From positions 744,001-808,000 of the forward strand of contig JBHGNT010000012.1 of assembly GCA_043228905.1 (NCBI GenBank): a DNA stretch of 64,000 bases, written 5' to 3'. Shown here piece by piece: positions 12,901 through 27,900 of this stretch (position 1 is its first letter; each line of letters starts with the position of its first letter). Below the pieces are notes generated by a model. The model ran no database searches. It saw only the letters and a list, made by a program, of their open reading frames with translations, and was not told the DNA's origin. Position numbers and translations under genes: made by a program. This DNA comes from Azolla caroliniana (lineage: Eukaryota > Polypodiophyta).

Positions 12901-15900
12901 CTTCTCATATTTTTGTTCACTCTGGCAGCTAGGAGCTGTATGTCTGCCAATGCTTCTGCACTTGATAAACCAGTTCCCAATCACATGAGATTTATTCCTT
13001 GACATTCTCATTATCTTCATCCCTACAAGAATTTGACTTTTTATTTTTGGAAATAATTGGATTTTATGTGCTTTGTGGAAAGGATATATGTATTCATCCC
13101 AATAAGAATTTGGTTTGTTATTTGTAAGATATAACTGGATTTTATCTGTTCTGTGGAAATTCAACCGTCTGTTTTTATAGGATCACTATGATTATGGCAT
13201 GAGAGCTGTCAAGAGTGTGATTGTTGCAGCTGGAAACTTAAAGCGAGCTTATCCTGATGAGAATGAAGATGTGTTGTTATTACGTGGATTAAGGGATATT
13301 AATGTTCCAAAGTTCTTGAGTCAAGATCTTCCTCTCTTTGCTGGTATTATTACAGATCTATTCCCAGGTGTAGAGCCACCGAAGATAAGCTATGATGATC
13401 TGCTTGATGCAATTTCCACTGTATGCTCTGAGCTGAACATCCAGCCTGTTGAAGCGTTCACAACGAAAATTATTCAATTGTATGAGACAACTATTGTAAG
13501 ACATGGTCTTATGCTAGTTGGACCAACTGGTGGTGGTAAAACCATGTGTTATCGCACACTTGGAATGGCAATGTCTTTACTGAATCAAGTTGGATCAACA
13601 ACATATCAGAAGGTATGACCTCCTTTTATGCATGGGCAGTTTCACATGCTAGAAAAGGAGAATCGAAGTTCTTTGTCATAATACAGAATTCGAGTACAGT
13701 ATGAAAGTGAAAGCAATCCTAATTACAGAGGTGGACCATGTGTCAATTTATTAATGGAAATTCAAAGATTTGTTAAATGTGAATTTTCAATGTTTGCAGG
13801 TCAAGACGGTATGTTTAAATCCTAAGTCCATTACAATGGGGCAGCTTTATGGAGATTTTGATGCAAATACACATGAGTGGACAGATGGAGTCTTAGCTTG
13901 CTATATGCGTGAACTTGCAGGAGATCCATCTCTTGACAAGAAGTGGCTAATGTTCGATGGTCCTGTGGATGCTATCTGGATAGAGAATATGGTGCATTTC
14001 ATTTGCCTTTGGTTACTCCATTATGTGAATAAAATTTCTATTGCGTAGTTATTGAAATAATAAAAAAGCAAAAACTGGAAATTAACCATTTGGAGAATTT
14101 TAATGCAGAACACAGTACTTGATGATAATAAAAAACTATGCCTGGTCAGCGGTGAAATAATTCAGATGTCATCAACAATGACAATGATGTTTGAGGTTGA
14201 AGATCTTGCTGTTGCATCACCAGCAACTGTCAGTAGATGTGGCATGGTATATATGGAGCCTAGTGCAAGGGGCATTGATGTGCTTTTCACCTCTTGGATG
14301 GAAAGGGTTGTCCCAGCTATGCATGTTCACACAGCCAAGCTTAGCAATCTTTTCAAGGAGCTTGTTGTAGGAACTGTAAGATTGGTTAAGAAGGCACTCA
14401 AGCAGACTGTTGGTACTACAGAAGATAACTTAGTTCTAAGTTTATTCAGTGTTATGGATAGTCTTTTATTACCATTTAATAAAGAAAATGGCCAGCTGAA
14501 TGATGAGGAGGTACAGAAGTTATCACAAGTAAGTATTCATACTTCCTAGTTCCCTGTTGTATGGCTCCCAATTTCTACAAGCTAAGTGACGTCACGCATC
14601 AAATATTGAATATGTACTTTGTAAGAAGAAGGTATATGGATCTAATACAAATATTCAACTTTTCCATCTCGAATACAGCTGTAGAAACTGATCAAAGGCT
14701 ATTATGGTCTGCAGATTTCATTTTAACTCCATTTCTGTGACTAGAGTATAATACAGTATTTGTAATATCTGTCTTGCTTTAATGCAGGTGATTGAACCTC
14801 TGTTCTTGTTCTCGCTGATTTGGTCAGCAGGAGTGACCTGTGATAATAATGGCCGTGCTAAATTTGATGCATACATTCGAGACACTATTGCTGATTTACA
14901 TATGGAAAGACCTCCACCAGATGAATTAGATGTGTTCGGATACTACTTTGATCAAAATGCACTTGACTGGATTGATTGGATGCAAACTGTACCAAAATAT
15001 GTGTGCAACCCTGAGAAACCATTTTCTGAGTTGATTGTGCCAACAGCAGACTCTGTTAGATCAAAGTTTATTCTACAGTCTCTTATTGAAATTGGCAAAC
15101 ATGTTCTGTGTGTTGGAGAAACTGGTACAGGAAAGACACTAGTTGTACAGGATAAACTTCTCAATGATATGGATCAATCATATGTGCCTATCTTCATCAA
15201 TTTTTCTGCACGGACAAGTGCAAATCAAACACAGGATCTTATAGATTCTAAAACAGAAAAAAGAAGAAAGGGAGTTTTTGGTCCCCCTCCTACAAAGAAG
15301 TATATAATATTTGTTGATGATCTGAACATGCCACAAAGAGAGAAGTACTTTGCTCAGCCTCCAATTGAAATTTTACGTCAATGGATGGACCATAAAGGAT
15401 GGTATGAGAGAAAACCACCTTGTGCCTTCCGTACCCTAATTGATATTCAGTTCGTTGGCTGCATGGGACCACCTGGTGGAGGCCGTAATATAGTAACCAA
15501 CCGATTTCTTCGTCATTTTAATTTCTTATCTTTCAATGAGATGTCTGATGATAGCCTATTTTTAATCTTCAATACCATTCTTCAAGCCACTCTTAGTGCT
15601 AAATTTTCACAAGCAATATGGCCTGTTGGGAAAAATATCGTTCTTGGAACTATAGATGTATATAACTCAATAAGAAAGGAGCTTCTGCCAACACCATCGA
15701 AATCACATTACACTTTCAATCTGCGTGATATGAGTAAGGTTATTCAAGGTGTACTACGTGCTGATCCAAATCATACACAGTCGGTAAATTCAATTGTCTC
15801 TCTTTGGCTTCATGAAGGAATGAGAGTCTTCCAGGTTGGTAACATCATATCTCTAGTATGTGGAATTCAGTTTTCTTAAAGTAGGGAAATATTATTCTTG

Positions 15901-18900
15901 GATTAATTTTGAGGACAATAAACATAGAATCAATAACTAGCAAGCATATTACACTGTGGTTAACTTAAGCCAAACGTTCAGAGGACCATAAACATACAAT
16001 CAATCTCTGTCTACAACATTACACGCATCCACGTTTGATCATAAGACCAAGCTTGATCATTAGAAGTGCCATAGGAAAACCTCATAGTGTGGACAATTTT
16101 ATTTCCATGTTATGTTTGCATAGAACGTGGCCCTTGGAACTGTTTCTGTTTCTCTGAACACATCCTCCCTACTTTTCCTAGGGCTGCTTCTCTCATCAGA
16201 TTGGTGATTTTGTAGTCTCTTGTTGTTCTTGGTAATTTCTGACAACTGTATATTAGTTTTTAAAAATTGATTTAAGGTCATGTATTACTTCCCTGTATCA
16301 CTGGGATGTTTTATAGCTGAAGATTGAAAATTTTGCAACTGTGTGATATGCATTACAGGATCGTCTTATTAATCAGGAGGATAGGATTTGGTTCTCAGAC
16401 TGCTTGGCAGACCAGTTGGAAAAGCAATTCAAATTACAGTGGAAAGATGTTGTCAGAAACGATCGTCTTCTATATTGTGATTTTCTAGTGCCTGGTGTAG
16501 AATCAAGGATATACGAGGAGGTTATTCCCTAAATATTGTCTAGTTTTAGTTTGTCATACAGGACATATCTGTTGCACTATCATGTGTATAAATATGCATC
16601 TACTTAAAGTTCATCATTTCCCCGGCAATAAGGAAATATAAGATACAGCATCTCTAAATTTTCTTATAGTGATATGAATGTGACATTTTTAGGCTTTAAC
16701 TCACATACATTCAAACTACCAAAATTCTCGGTTTCTGATCATTATTTTTGTGGATGAAATGACGTTTTGTCTAAAATTCTGAAATTCATCAATGCATTGT
16801 GATGTTCAAATCTGTTTATACCCATAGGATTTTCCCTCAACCCTTTGTACTTCTGTACTAGGTTACTGACTTCGGGAAGCTATCTCAAGTTGTTGAACAA
16901 TACTTGGAAGATTACAATAATGTTACAAGTACGCCTATGAAACTTGTGATGTTTCTGGATGCCATAGAACATGCTGCGCGAATTTGCAGAGTGATTCGAC
17001 TTCCTCTTGGAAATGCGTTGCTCCTTGGAGTCGGTGGAAGTGGAAGACAAAGCTTGACAAAATTAGCTACCTTTATGGAAGACTTTGAATTGTTTCAGGT
17101 AAATAATGGGTTTCATTCATTGTTGAAGTTTTGGAAGAAATGTTAGTCTGATGCTGTTTTCATTCATTCAATGATATTTTTCCTGCTGCCTTTCTAATGT
17201 GGAGTAGATTTTCTTGTTCATTATAACCAAAACAAACTGAGACACTTTCTTTGAAATTGCCATGCTTCTACAGGTTGAGATAAGTAAAGGATATGGAAAT
17301 AATGAATGGAGAGATGACTTGAAAAGAATGTTATTGAAAGCTGGTGTGGATGATAAGGAAATGACGTTCCTGTTTTCAGACACCCAGATTGTGATGGAGT
17401 CATTTCTTGAGGACATCAATAACATACTGAACTCTGGCGAGGCAAGTTAAATATTCTCTTTAAGACAGTTTTTCTTGTTGGAGAACTTCTCCAAAAATAG
17501 TAGTCCAGCTTTCATGGTGTTCTTCGGCTTATCGTCACTCTGGATGGAGAAAATGTTGTTGACATAACAATGTGAACCATAGCAATGTGATTATGACAAA
17601 TCAAGATGTTAACTTAGGAAAGTGATGATAACAAGATGTGACAATATAAACATATTGGGCTTTTGTACAAAGTTAATTTAAATCCTGGGAAAGAACATTA
17701 AAGGTGAATAATATACCACACATGTCATCGTGAAGTTTTATAGGATGTATAATATGCTCCCATGAACACATTTTTGTACTTGGTACATTGTTTTACAGAC
17801 TGAGTTATCTTCTTGCAAGTATGCGGATGCCACCGAAACAAGAGAAGAACTAGTTTATGTTAGCAATTCTTCTCTACCATTGCCATGGGTTTCGGCTATA
17901 TGTTCTGATCCACACAATTGTAACAAGAACTAACAGACAACTCATCTATGTTTCCCATGGGAATTCCTACTCCTATTCTGCCTGTTAAGGTGGTGTGGAA
18001 ATCCATATGATGTTCTAAATTGATTACTTTTGCTCTCACCTCTTACACCTTTTATATTTACTGTGTAATATTTATTTTATTTTGATTTGTTCTCAAAGAC
18101 GAGACAACGCTTAAGATGTAATCTCTTATTTGGTCTTATAGGCCAATTTGGCCTCTTAAAAGACGTTAATATATCTTTCTTTCTGCAAACTCCATGGAAT
18201 GGGGAATGCTAGGGAGTAGAATTGGGAAGCGATAGTAATGCCACACAACACCACAGATTAACACTGTTTACACAAGTTATCACAGAGAAAGAGAATTGGA
18301 ATTACATTACACCAAATAAACATTATACCTGGGGCCCTTATATAATGTACATGGTGGGTCCCTATCCCATTCATCCAGTGTAATGTCTTATTTATTGGAA
18401 TGCCTGATCTGCAGTCCCTACAATTCTAAAACTTGTCCTGCGGCTAATTAAGGTGGTTTTCTGATATATAAACTAAAAATGTGAATGATATAATAAGAAC
18501 TATTTCTTGTTCAAATATTTTAAAAGTGGGATGATCAAACATTTATTGAAACTTCAGGTACCTAATATTTGGAAAAACGAAGATGTAGACCTTATAGCAA
18601 ATGCCATGCGCCCATTCCTTCAACAAAAAGGCATTCCAGCAACAAAAATTGCACTTCAAACTGCCTTCCTAAGACGTGTTCGGCAAAACCTTCATGTAGT
18701 CATTTGCATGAGCCCCATCGGTGATGCAATACGCACAAGACTGCGGATGTTTCCTTCACTTGTAAACTGTTGCACCATTGATTGGTTTCATGAATGGCCT
18801 GAAGAGGCCCTCCGGTCAGTTGCTAGAAACTTTATTGCTGGAACACAACTCTTAGAAAATGAACAGGTAACCCTAATAGAAATCTTAATATCTTAATATA

Positions 18901-21900
18901 TGGCCTCAAACAGGCTTGGTGCACTGTTGTGATGCAAAGAATAAAACGTGTCTGTTATATTGCAGATCAACACAGTAGTGGAAGTTTGTGTTTTCATCCA
19001 TCAATCAGTTGAGCGTGCATCCAAGGAGTTTTATGATGAGCAAAGACGGCACGTATATGTGACACCCACAAGCTACCTTGAGCTTCTAGGAACATACATT
19101 AAACTTCTAGATGAGAAAAGAGAAGAGATTGGAAAGCTTAGGGGAAGGCTTGAGGTTGGGTTGGACAAACTTGAAACTACTGCACAAGACGTTGAGGTGA
19201 TGCAAAAGGAACTTGTCCTCCTACAACCTGTACTAGAAACAACTGTTCAAGAAGCCAATCAGATGATGTTAACAATTGGTGAGGACAAGAAGAAGGCTGA
19301 CATCACCAAGCAAGAGGTATGTGTTTATATATTTTATTGAGAACAGCACTGCCTATCTATATGCAATGTGACTTTGACTGTGTTCAATGCTACACAAGTT
19401 ATCGTCTTTCATCAAGATCGTATTCAACAGGTTTAAATCAATGGAAATGAAATTGGTACGGCATGAAACCAGATTAGAAACATTTTTTACCTTCCATAAC
19501 TAATATCTCATCTATAGGTGATAGAGGTGAGTTCAGTCAAAATGGAGATTCATAGTGTCTTTAAATAGGCAATCCCACCTTATTGTAGCAAAGGACTTCA
19601 CAACATTCACATGTATGACAGCCATGTCCATGAGCTGCGATTTTTTGTACATGCCCGCTGCAAGTTCTCATGCTTGTCTGCTGAAACTCTAGTACATAAT
19701 GCAATACGTGTTATAAGCTGCCTGGCCAAATCTTACTCCAAGGTTCAAAAGCATAAGGTATCAACCCTTACATTAGCCTTTCGGATGCACTGGCAATCAC
19801 AGATAACTGATCATTCAATAGCTCCACATTTCTAACAATGTGCCAACGAGTCACCATAGGCCAAACAGAGGAATGGCAGTGATAATGAAGACAGAATACT
19901 AGGATACTAGTCACATGGGCTATACCAGTGCACTTTTGAAATTCATCATAGCCTCGTTCCACCACATAAACCAACTTCAGCTAGGATGTCCAATCATCAC
20001 AACTTAACCCATACATATTAGTTTAGCACTTCCTGCATGTTAAATGTCTCCAAGCTGATTTTATCACAACCGTTAAGATCAAGATCATGGGGCCTTAGAA
20101 AAACTGGAGCCTTTATTTTTGCTTAGGCATGGATAATATGGGCGCACCTACATTTGTGATCATGATTTGTCTACTAGGCTGCTTTGGCCTCTAGTAGATG
20201 TTAATATATCTTTCCTTTGTTGTTTCGTAGAGAGATCTGCATTTCAGGAGTATGTATAGTGGGCATAATCATACAGATATACTATATGCTGATGATATTA
20301 TGCTGATATTTGACTCTCTGAAGGGACTACAACGACATCAAAAGAAACACTTTAAAATCATTTTGTATGAACAAAGCTTTGTCCATAAACCTTGATAAAA
20401 CTAAAGTGACGTTGTCAATGATAACTGTTAGATATAGCCAATTATCACCCTCAAGTTGTCAGTTTATCCTCATACGTATTCTCAGAGTGCACATTTTGTG
20501 ATAGCATCTGAAATGAGGATTAGCTATTGTGCAAACCGATCATATGGGTCGATGAGGGGTCAATGTGGGAAGCTGTAGATATGTCGGACAGAATGTATTT
20601 AGGGATGAGATTGACTAGTCAGGTCAAGTAGAAGAATATTCTTTGTTGGCAGGTTAAGATGTTCTTAGTCTTGAAGTATTGACTTTAAGAGTACTGTCTA
20701 GCACTAGCTTGTATCTAGGGAGCTAGTTCATATTAAAGGACAAGTCGATTGACAGAGATGGAATATCCCCACAACTATCAACTCACTTGCTCATATAATA
20801 TAACAATAAGTCCAAATATAGAATATAAATATTCACCCTCTTTCTCTTACACTTAGCTGTTGTAACTATTTTCTGTAGTCAACTAGTCCAGCTCCCATCT
20901 AAGCTCTAAGGTGTGAGCGACTTGAGGACTTCCATTGTAAGTTACTCTCATGTGTACTAGAAAGTTTGTAAGTTTGTATTGATAGATATAGATCTCTGAG
21001 AGTGCAACCCTATATGCCTATCTAGTCGATTTTCGATATTTACTTAGTAGGTGGACCTCTTTGCTGTCAACCCACACATATTTTTCTAACAATTACAAGA
21101 TTAGAATCTGAAATATCCTACACATACCTATGAGTAACATTCAGAGGACCTCAGTTCTCCTTACAGGAGGCTGTCTGTGCTCAACTATCTTTTGGAACTA
21201 TGTGCACATTGTTATTCTCCAGGGAGTATGCAAATGTACAGTTCCAAAAGTCATGAACAAAATTATTGCTATTTGATACAATTATTACAGCGACTTATCT
21301 CAATGGAGTAGAATCTTGGAGACCGAGTCTCTGCAAGGGAAATAACTAAGATTTGGAGAAACCTTTACGCTCAATGATTGCCTATGTGATAAGGAGCAAA
21401 GAATTGGTACTCCATGATATAATTCAGGTGGAGATGGGAGCAGCCCCAAAAATCATTGAGGCTCTCTAAACAAATGAACTCAGGGTTGGCACTTGTGTTG
21501 TCAAAACAACTTGCTGAATAGGCAGATAATCCTTGTTGGTATGCTGAAACACAACACAGTACACGGTGATCAGAACTTTAATGCAAAAATCAAACTGGAT
21601 CATGTCCACAATATCTCTTGGTAGGAAGATATCGGAGGATGATTTTTCATGATATCGGAAGATATCATGAAGCCCTCTTATGTGTATATAAACACACACC
21701 ACTGGAAAGGTTATATTCAAGAAAATAATTAAATAATCAAAGTGTCAACTCTAAAACGTTTAAACCACAGATTCAAACCTTTTAAACCAGAAACCATTAA
21801 GCCGATAAAAGTTCAAACCAAACCGTTGACCCCCATTCCGAACTGTTCACAAAAATCTGCACTTGAACCGCACTGTTTAAGCTGTTGAACCTTAGTTTCA

Positions 21901-24900
21901 TGGTTCGTGGTTTGGTTCGGTTCAAACCGAACAGTTGCCGATTGCTATCAGTATCCCATGATATGATCTGAGCGGGGATTGGAGCAGCACCAATAGTGAG
22001 TGAGGCATTATTTTCATCGATGACGGGTATCCAATAGTTTTGGGAAAGGCACTCAAAACAGATAATTAGATCATCCAAACAGCTGGCTGAAACGGAGATA
22101 ATCATTGTTCGCATGAAGAAATGCAAGAATGATTCCAATAGTATAGCAAAAATATAGAAGCACTTCCCTCAATTCAAATTATTTTTTATTGTCCTCATCC
22201 AAACATAAGGAAAGTGGAAAAAACTAGATTGACCTTTGTTGATATCATTAAACCACCACAATATCTCTTGGTAGGAAAAATGGCCAACTACAAGGAACTC
22301 TTTTTATACAGATTGCAGGATGGATATATTATCAGGCCTTCTTATATAGATACATGAACTCTGTAGTGCAATAGGGCAGCTCAGGACCATCAAGAGCTTA
22401 TTGTTTGCATTTACATTGCATGGGCTGTTTGAATTTTGGATAGGGATAACATGCTCATGTTTTGGCTAATTTCTGGGCATTGTTTGTGTTTAAATTTCGA
22501 TGAAATATTTATTTGTAAGGGAATGCTTATTTTATTAGTGATAAATAGCTTGTATTTTTCAGGTTGCCAAACAAGAAGCAGAAGCTAATGTTCAAGCAGC
22601 TGAAGCAAAAGCTATTGCGGCAAGTGCTCAAAAAGATGTTGATCAAGCAATGCCTGCTCTTGAGAATGCCCTTTCATCATTAAAAAATCTAACGAAAGCT
22701 GACATAGTTGAAGTCAAGTCACTGAAAAACCCTCCAGAAGGAGTTAAAATGGTCATGGAGGCTACATGCATCATGTTCAATTTACCACCGAAAATGGTAC
22801 CTGATCCGAACAGGGTAAGAATGATGATTTTTTAGACATCCATTAATGGTAGCATCATTCTATTTACAGTTTGTGCTCAACCATATAATGGCAAATGGTT
22901 TCTCAGGGGAAAAAATGTTCGTTTTAACTTGGGAAATTGTAAACAGCTAGGTAAAAAGCTTGCAGATTATTGGGAACCTAGTACAAAGATGCTAACAGAT
23001 TCTCAAAAATTTCTGGATTCGCTTCTGCAATTTGAAAAAGATAATATAACTGCATCAACCATTGAAAAAATTGAGCCATATATTGCGATGGAAGCATTTA
23101 CCCCTGAACAGGTTTTGTGCTCTAGATGCATAATGAATTTACATTCAGTTGTCAACATCTACCAGTAGCTCTACTAAAAGGTATATCTGTATGCAGGTTG
23201 CAAGGGTATCCAAGGCATGCACATCGATTTGCATGTGGGTTCGGGCCATGCATGCATACTATCAAGTTTGTTTGGTCGTGGCTCCCAAAAGAGCTCAGCT
23301 TGCAGTAGCACAAGCTCAACTCGATTCGACCATGCAACTTCTTAACGATGCACAGTCTAAACTGAGAGAGGTTTGTAAGCAGATCTTATAAAGAATTTTT
23401 TAATCATTCAGTGTCAGTTTAATGACATTAAATGTCTTGTTAAATTTACATATTTTCCAATGATATCACAAGTATATAGAGAATCTAGCTCAGGGGAGAT
23501 TGGGCAGAAGTTATCACAAAGGTATTTGACTTTCTGATGAAGATCTTTGAAAAGATCTCTCTCGTGGATCTAGGAGTTTAAGGTTTCATTCACATTATGA
23601 CACCGAGTAATTTGAACTAATATTATTAAATTGGATGATAAAACAATGTGCATCATCCCCATAAGACCTCATGGTAAAACCCTCTTTTTCCACTCATCAC
23701 AAGATGGAATTATAATATCTCTCTCACGTGCTCCATAGTGTTATAAGGCACCTCAAACCTCTTCACATCGCTTAAATACTAAGACTAGCACATCTACCAT
23801 ATATTTATCCATATATATACATTTATATATACACACACCAATGTCTGGAAAAACAGATTTTCCTATTGTGCCATCAGCATGTGAAATAAGAGGGATGTGT
23901 GTGTGTAATAAGATACTATCATAAAGTAATGGCATCGTTGCACAGCACTATAGACACAAAACCTCATCACTAAAGAACCAAGTCAACCAAGTGTCTCAAT
24001 CACAACACTTGGAAGTGGTTACAACCAATCAAGCAATAGAAATTTGTTATGCACATAGGCTACATCCGTCTGAACCACAACCCCATGATCCTGGTTATTG
24101 ACAAATTGAGACCGCGCCAATTTTGGATCAGTCCATGTTGAAGATCATTTGAATGCAGAAAATTCAGTCCATCTAAACTAATTTAGTTTTATCTAATGAT
24201 AATATTTGGTACTTTGGATGGGTGTTTTGATATTTATTTCCCGTAGCATTGAGTCATGCATGTAGGCCACAACCATTCAGACCATGGCCCTGCAACCCTC
24301 ATCATCAACAAATGAAGGCTATTGTCACCTGGCACCAAAGATGCCTCCCTCACTTCAGAGATGTCTTCATATTGGAGTGGCCCATGTTGAATATTTTGTA
24401 AAAGTAGAAGGTTCAATCTATCTACTTTCAAATTAGTTGTATCTAACGAGAATATCTGGTGCCTTAGGCAGTATTATTAATTTAGCTATATTTATTTCTA
24501 TTTTCCTTAGAATTGTGTCCTGCATATACTCCATGGCCATTTGGACCATGGCCCTGCCAATATCGTCGTTGGCAAATAAAGGCTATTGTTAACTCTTAGG
24601 GCCGGACAATGGCCTAACACAGGGTGTCTACAGAAGACACTTCACCAAAGGGGTGTTACGGCAATAGGATTAGACTCAACGATTAATCCGACTTAATTAG
24701 GCTACTTAACAAGATCGTCCTTAATAATCACGCGTAAGATATAACAATGAATGCAGAACGGCAATTAACACAGAGAGATAACAACACTAAGCTTTTTTTA
24801 ATTAACAGCCCTCATTACATTGTATCTGGGCCTTTAAATAGGTTTCCAGTCTGTAGTACAAAACGGTGCCATCCGCACCTGTTCGGGATCGGTCCGGATC

Positions 24901-27900
24901 CGGAACGGCATACCGATTCCGGTCCGTCCGTCCACACTCATAGCTTACATACAACCATTCCTAATAATTAAATAACTCCTTCGTTTCACACTTTGGACTC
25001 CTTTGCCGGTCGGTAACACATGGCACGCCCGTGGGACAGTACCTTGTACGTCGAATCCACCATCCGACCCTTGCTATTCTTCGTCCAAAATATCTAGAAT
25101 GCTTTGTTCAAGAGTCTCCAATGGTTCATCTGGAATTGGTTGTTGTTGTTGTGGTTGCTGTTGCTGCTCTGTTGATGGCTGCTGCGACTGCTCCTCTGTT
25201 TGTTGCTCTGACACCGGCGTTTCCGTCGTTACTCCCTCCGTCGTAGTGGTCTCTGGTTGACTGGTTCCGGCCTGGCCCTCGGCCGGCGACGGTTCCTCAT
25301 CACTAAGGTTAACCGTTGTCGCTTCCCGTGCTTTTTCTTCCCGAACACGGGACCGCCCGTAGCTTTCAAACTAGATTTGAGCGTCCAGCCTATCATCGTC
25401 TAGCTGAGCTACGAGTTGTCGGACCTGCGCCAGTTGTTCATCCGCCAGGACTTGGAAGTCTTCGGCCAGCTCGTCCCGTATGGCGGTGAAGTCCTCGGAA
25501 GTCAACGTGTAACAATCATCTCCTTCCTTCCGCCGGTTTGCCACGTCTGCCCGTAGCAATTGGAGTTCCGCCGCATTTTGTGCCCACTTTGTCCACCATC
25601 TTACGGAGCTTTCGTCAATCAAGCGTTTTGTCTGATTCAGCCATGCCCGGAGGATGCACTGAATCCGGCCCGTTCCCAATTGCGATTTGATCTCCGCCGC
25701 TTGCCGTTCCTCCTTCAATTGCTTGATGATTTTGACGTTGTCTTCCGCCTGCTCCTTGTAATGCGTCAATTGCCTTTGATATGTGCTTTGTAATTTTTGC
25801 AATACCGTTGACGCTCTCTCCTTTTCTTCTTGTTGCTGCCTCTGGAGCTCCATCCGGACCTTCTCCGCCTCATCCAACCGTCTTGTATTTTCCACACGTT
25901 CGTCGGCGATCGCCGTCGCGGCCCGATCAACTTCTTGCTGGAGTTCGGCCATCCGTTCCTTATGCTCCGTTTCCAGCAGTTTGTAGTCCCGGTGCAGGTG
26001 CTCAAAATAATCTGTCTTTTGCTTGAGCCGTGCGTTGATCTGTCAACGGGCCCGGTCCTCGCGGTCCTTCTACTGGCAGAGCTCTTCCTTTAGCCGTTCA
26101 ATTTCCGTTTCCGCCGTCTTCCGCAGCTTGTCCTTTTCCTACAGCACTTTGTCTTTTTCCTCCCTTAGTCGGTCGTACGCTTTATGGCCTTTCCGGAGGC
26201 TGTCCTTTGCCCGGCGGAGGTTCTCAGCCGTCTTCTTTAATTCTGCTTCGGCCGCTGTCTTCAATTCCCGTTCCCGGCTCCTTAGCGCTTCTTGTGCGGC
26301 AAGTTCATCTCTCAATTCCACAAGCTTCTGGGCTTGCGCCGCATCTCTCTCTGGAACGGTTTCTGTTGCCGGGGTCTTATTGGTATGTACACATTGATCT
26401 GTTTCTTTATTCTGTACACTTACCGGAGTCACCGGTGTTTGGATCTGTGTTGCCGTTAAGGCCATTTTGGCCATCTCTGCCGTGACCTGATCCAAGTCTT
26501 TTTCAAGGCACCGGATTCTGGACCGGGCCGTCTCTAGTTGTGTGGTTGTGACGAGCAACCGTTCGCTTTGCGCTCTTTCTTCCGCCTCAATATACCCCAC
26601 TGCTCCGGCAATCTGTTCGCCTATCCATCAGAGCCACAGGCTACCGGTGCATTGTTGTTGTGCTTGCACGGAGGTTTGACAGATGAGCTCGCTTGTAGAT
26701 GGGTGGTCCCGCTTGATTGCGCCAAGTTGCAATTCCGTTTCTACCCGTGGACCACCCTGCTGTCCCAGTTCCCCTTGCGCTTCTTCTTGGTTGGCCGAGG
26801 GAGGCTGTATTGACCTTTCCGGCTCTGGCGGAATGGGACTTGCCGGTGCTGCCGGTGGTGCAGGGGCTTTTGATTCTGGTGCCGTGCGCACCGGTTCCGG
26901 TTCCTCCCTTGGCGTGGAAGTCTCAGTATGGGGAGCCGGTGTTCCCTCCGTCTGAGGGTCCAAACGTTTCCCGGCTGCCTCAACGGTCCTTGCCGACGAC
27001 CGTCCCTGGAGGTGCTCCATAGGCTCCTCCTCTATTTCCTCTTCCTAAGTCCCGGCATTGAGTTTTGCCGCCAAGGGGTCCGCTTCTCTATTCCCCGGTC
27101 GGCGGAGTGTAACCTTTACGGGCCGTACCGGTGGTTCCTCCTGCGCATCCGTTGGCCGCTTCCGGCTGGCGCTCTCCTTTCCCGCCTGTTCTGCGTCCGC
27201 CGCCTTCCCCTTAGTGGCCTTAGAGGCCAACAGCTGTTGTCTTTTGGAAGCCGTCTTTGGGGTGCCATCCGCCACTCTTCCCCGCTTCTTGGGCTAGACG
27301 GGCTCGACAGGTGGCACAAGCAAGGTGAGCCACTGCGTTACTGCGTGCCATATCCTCCGTCCTTCTCGGCCTTCTTTGCCGTCTTTTCCTCTGACGATCT
27401 CGATCACCGCACACAAACCGTCTGCGATCAATACCGGCCAATCTACCTTGATCCCTTCATAGGTGGCGATGATCATCCCTGCCCGATTCTGCGGCATGAC
27501 AGGGGGTCTGGGGTACACATGGCCGTATTCATGGAGCACACGGGCAATCTCGCGGAACAACATATCTCCGCCGCCCTGTGTCCAGTAGCCCTTGCTGGCT
27601 AGGGAGTACTCACCAAAATACTTGATGAGTTGCTCCGAGGTCGGATTGTCAATCGTGAATATGCCTCCCTCCGGAAGGCCTGTTAACGCACGGATCGCCT
27701 CATCCGTTATGACCTCTATGTCGATTTCTTTGATCACCTTGTCGGCTTCTTTGTGTGGCGGTACCTCCATAATCGTCAAGAAGCCCTCGAGCCCGTGTTG
27801 CTTTAGCCATTTCTTACCGGCTTCCGACAGCGTTTGCGGGTCCATGTCTGTGTCGAGGTCGGATTGTGGTGGCGAGGTTGGCTGGTGATGAGAGTGAGAG

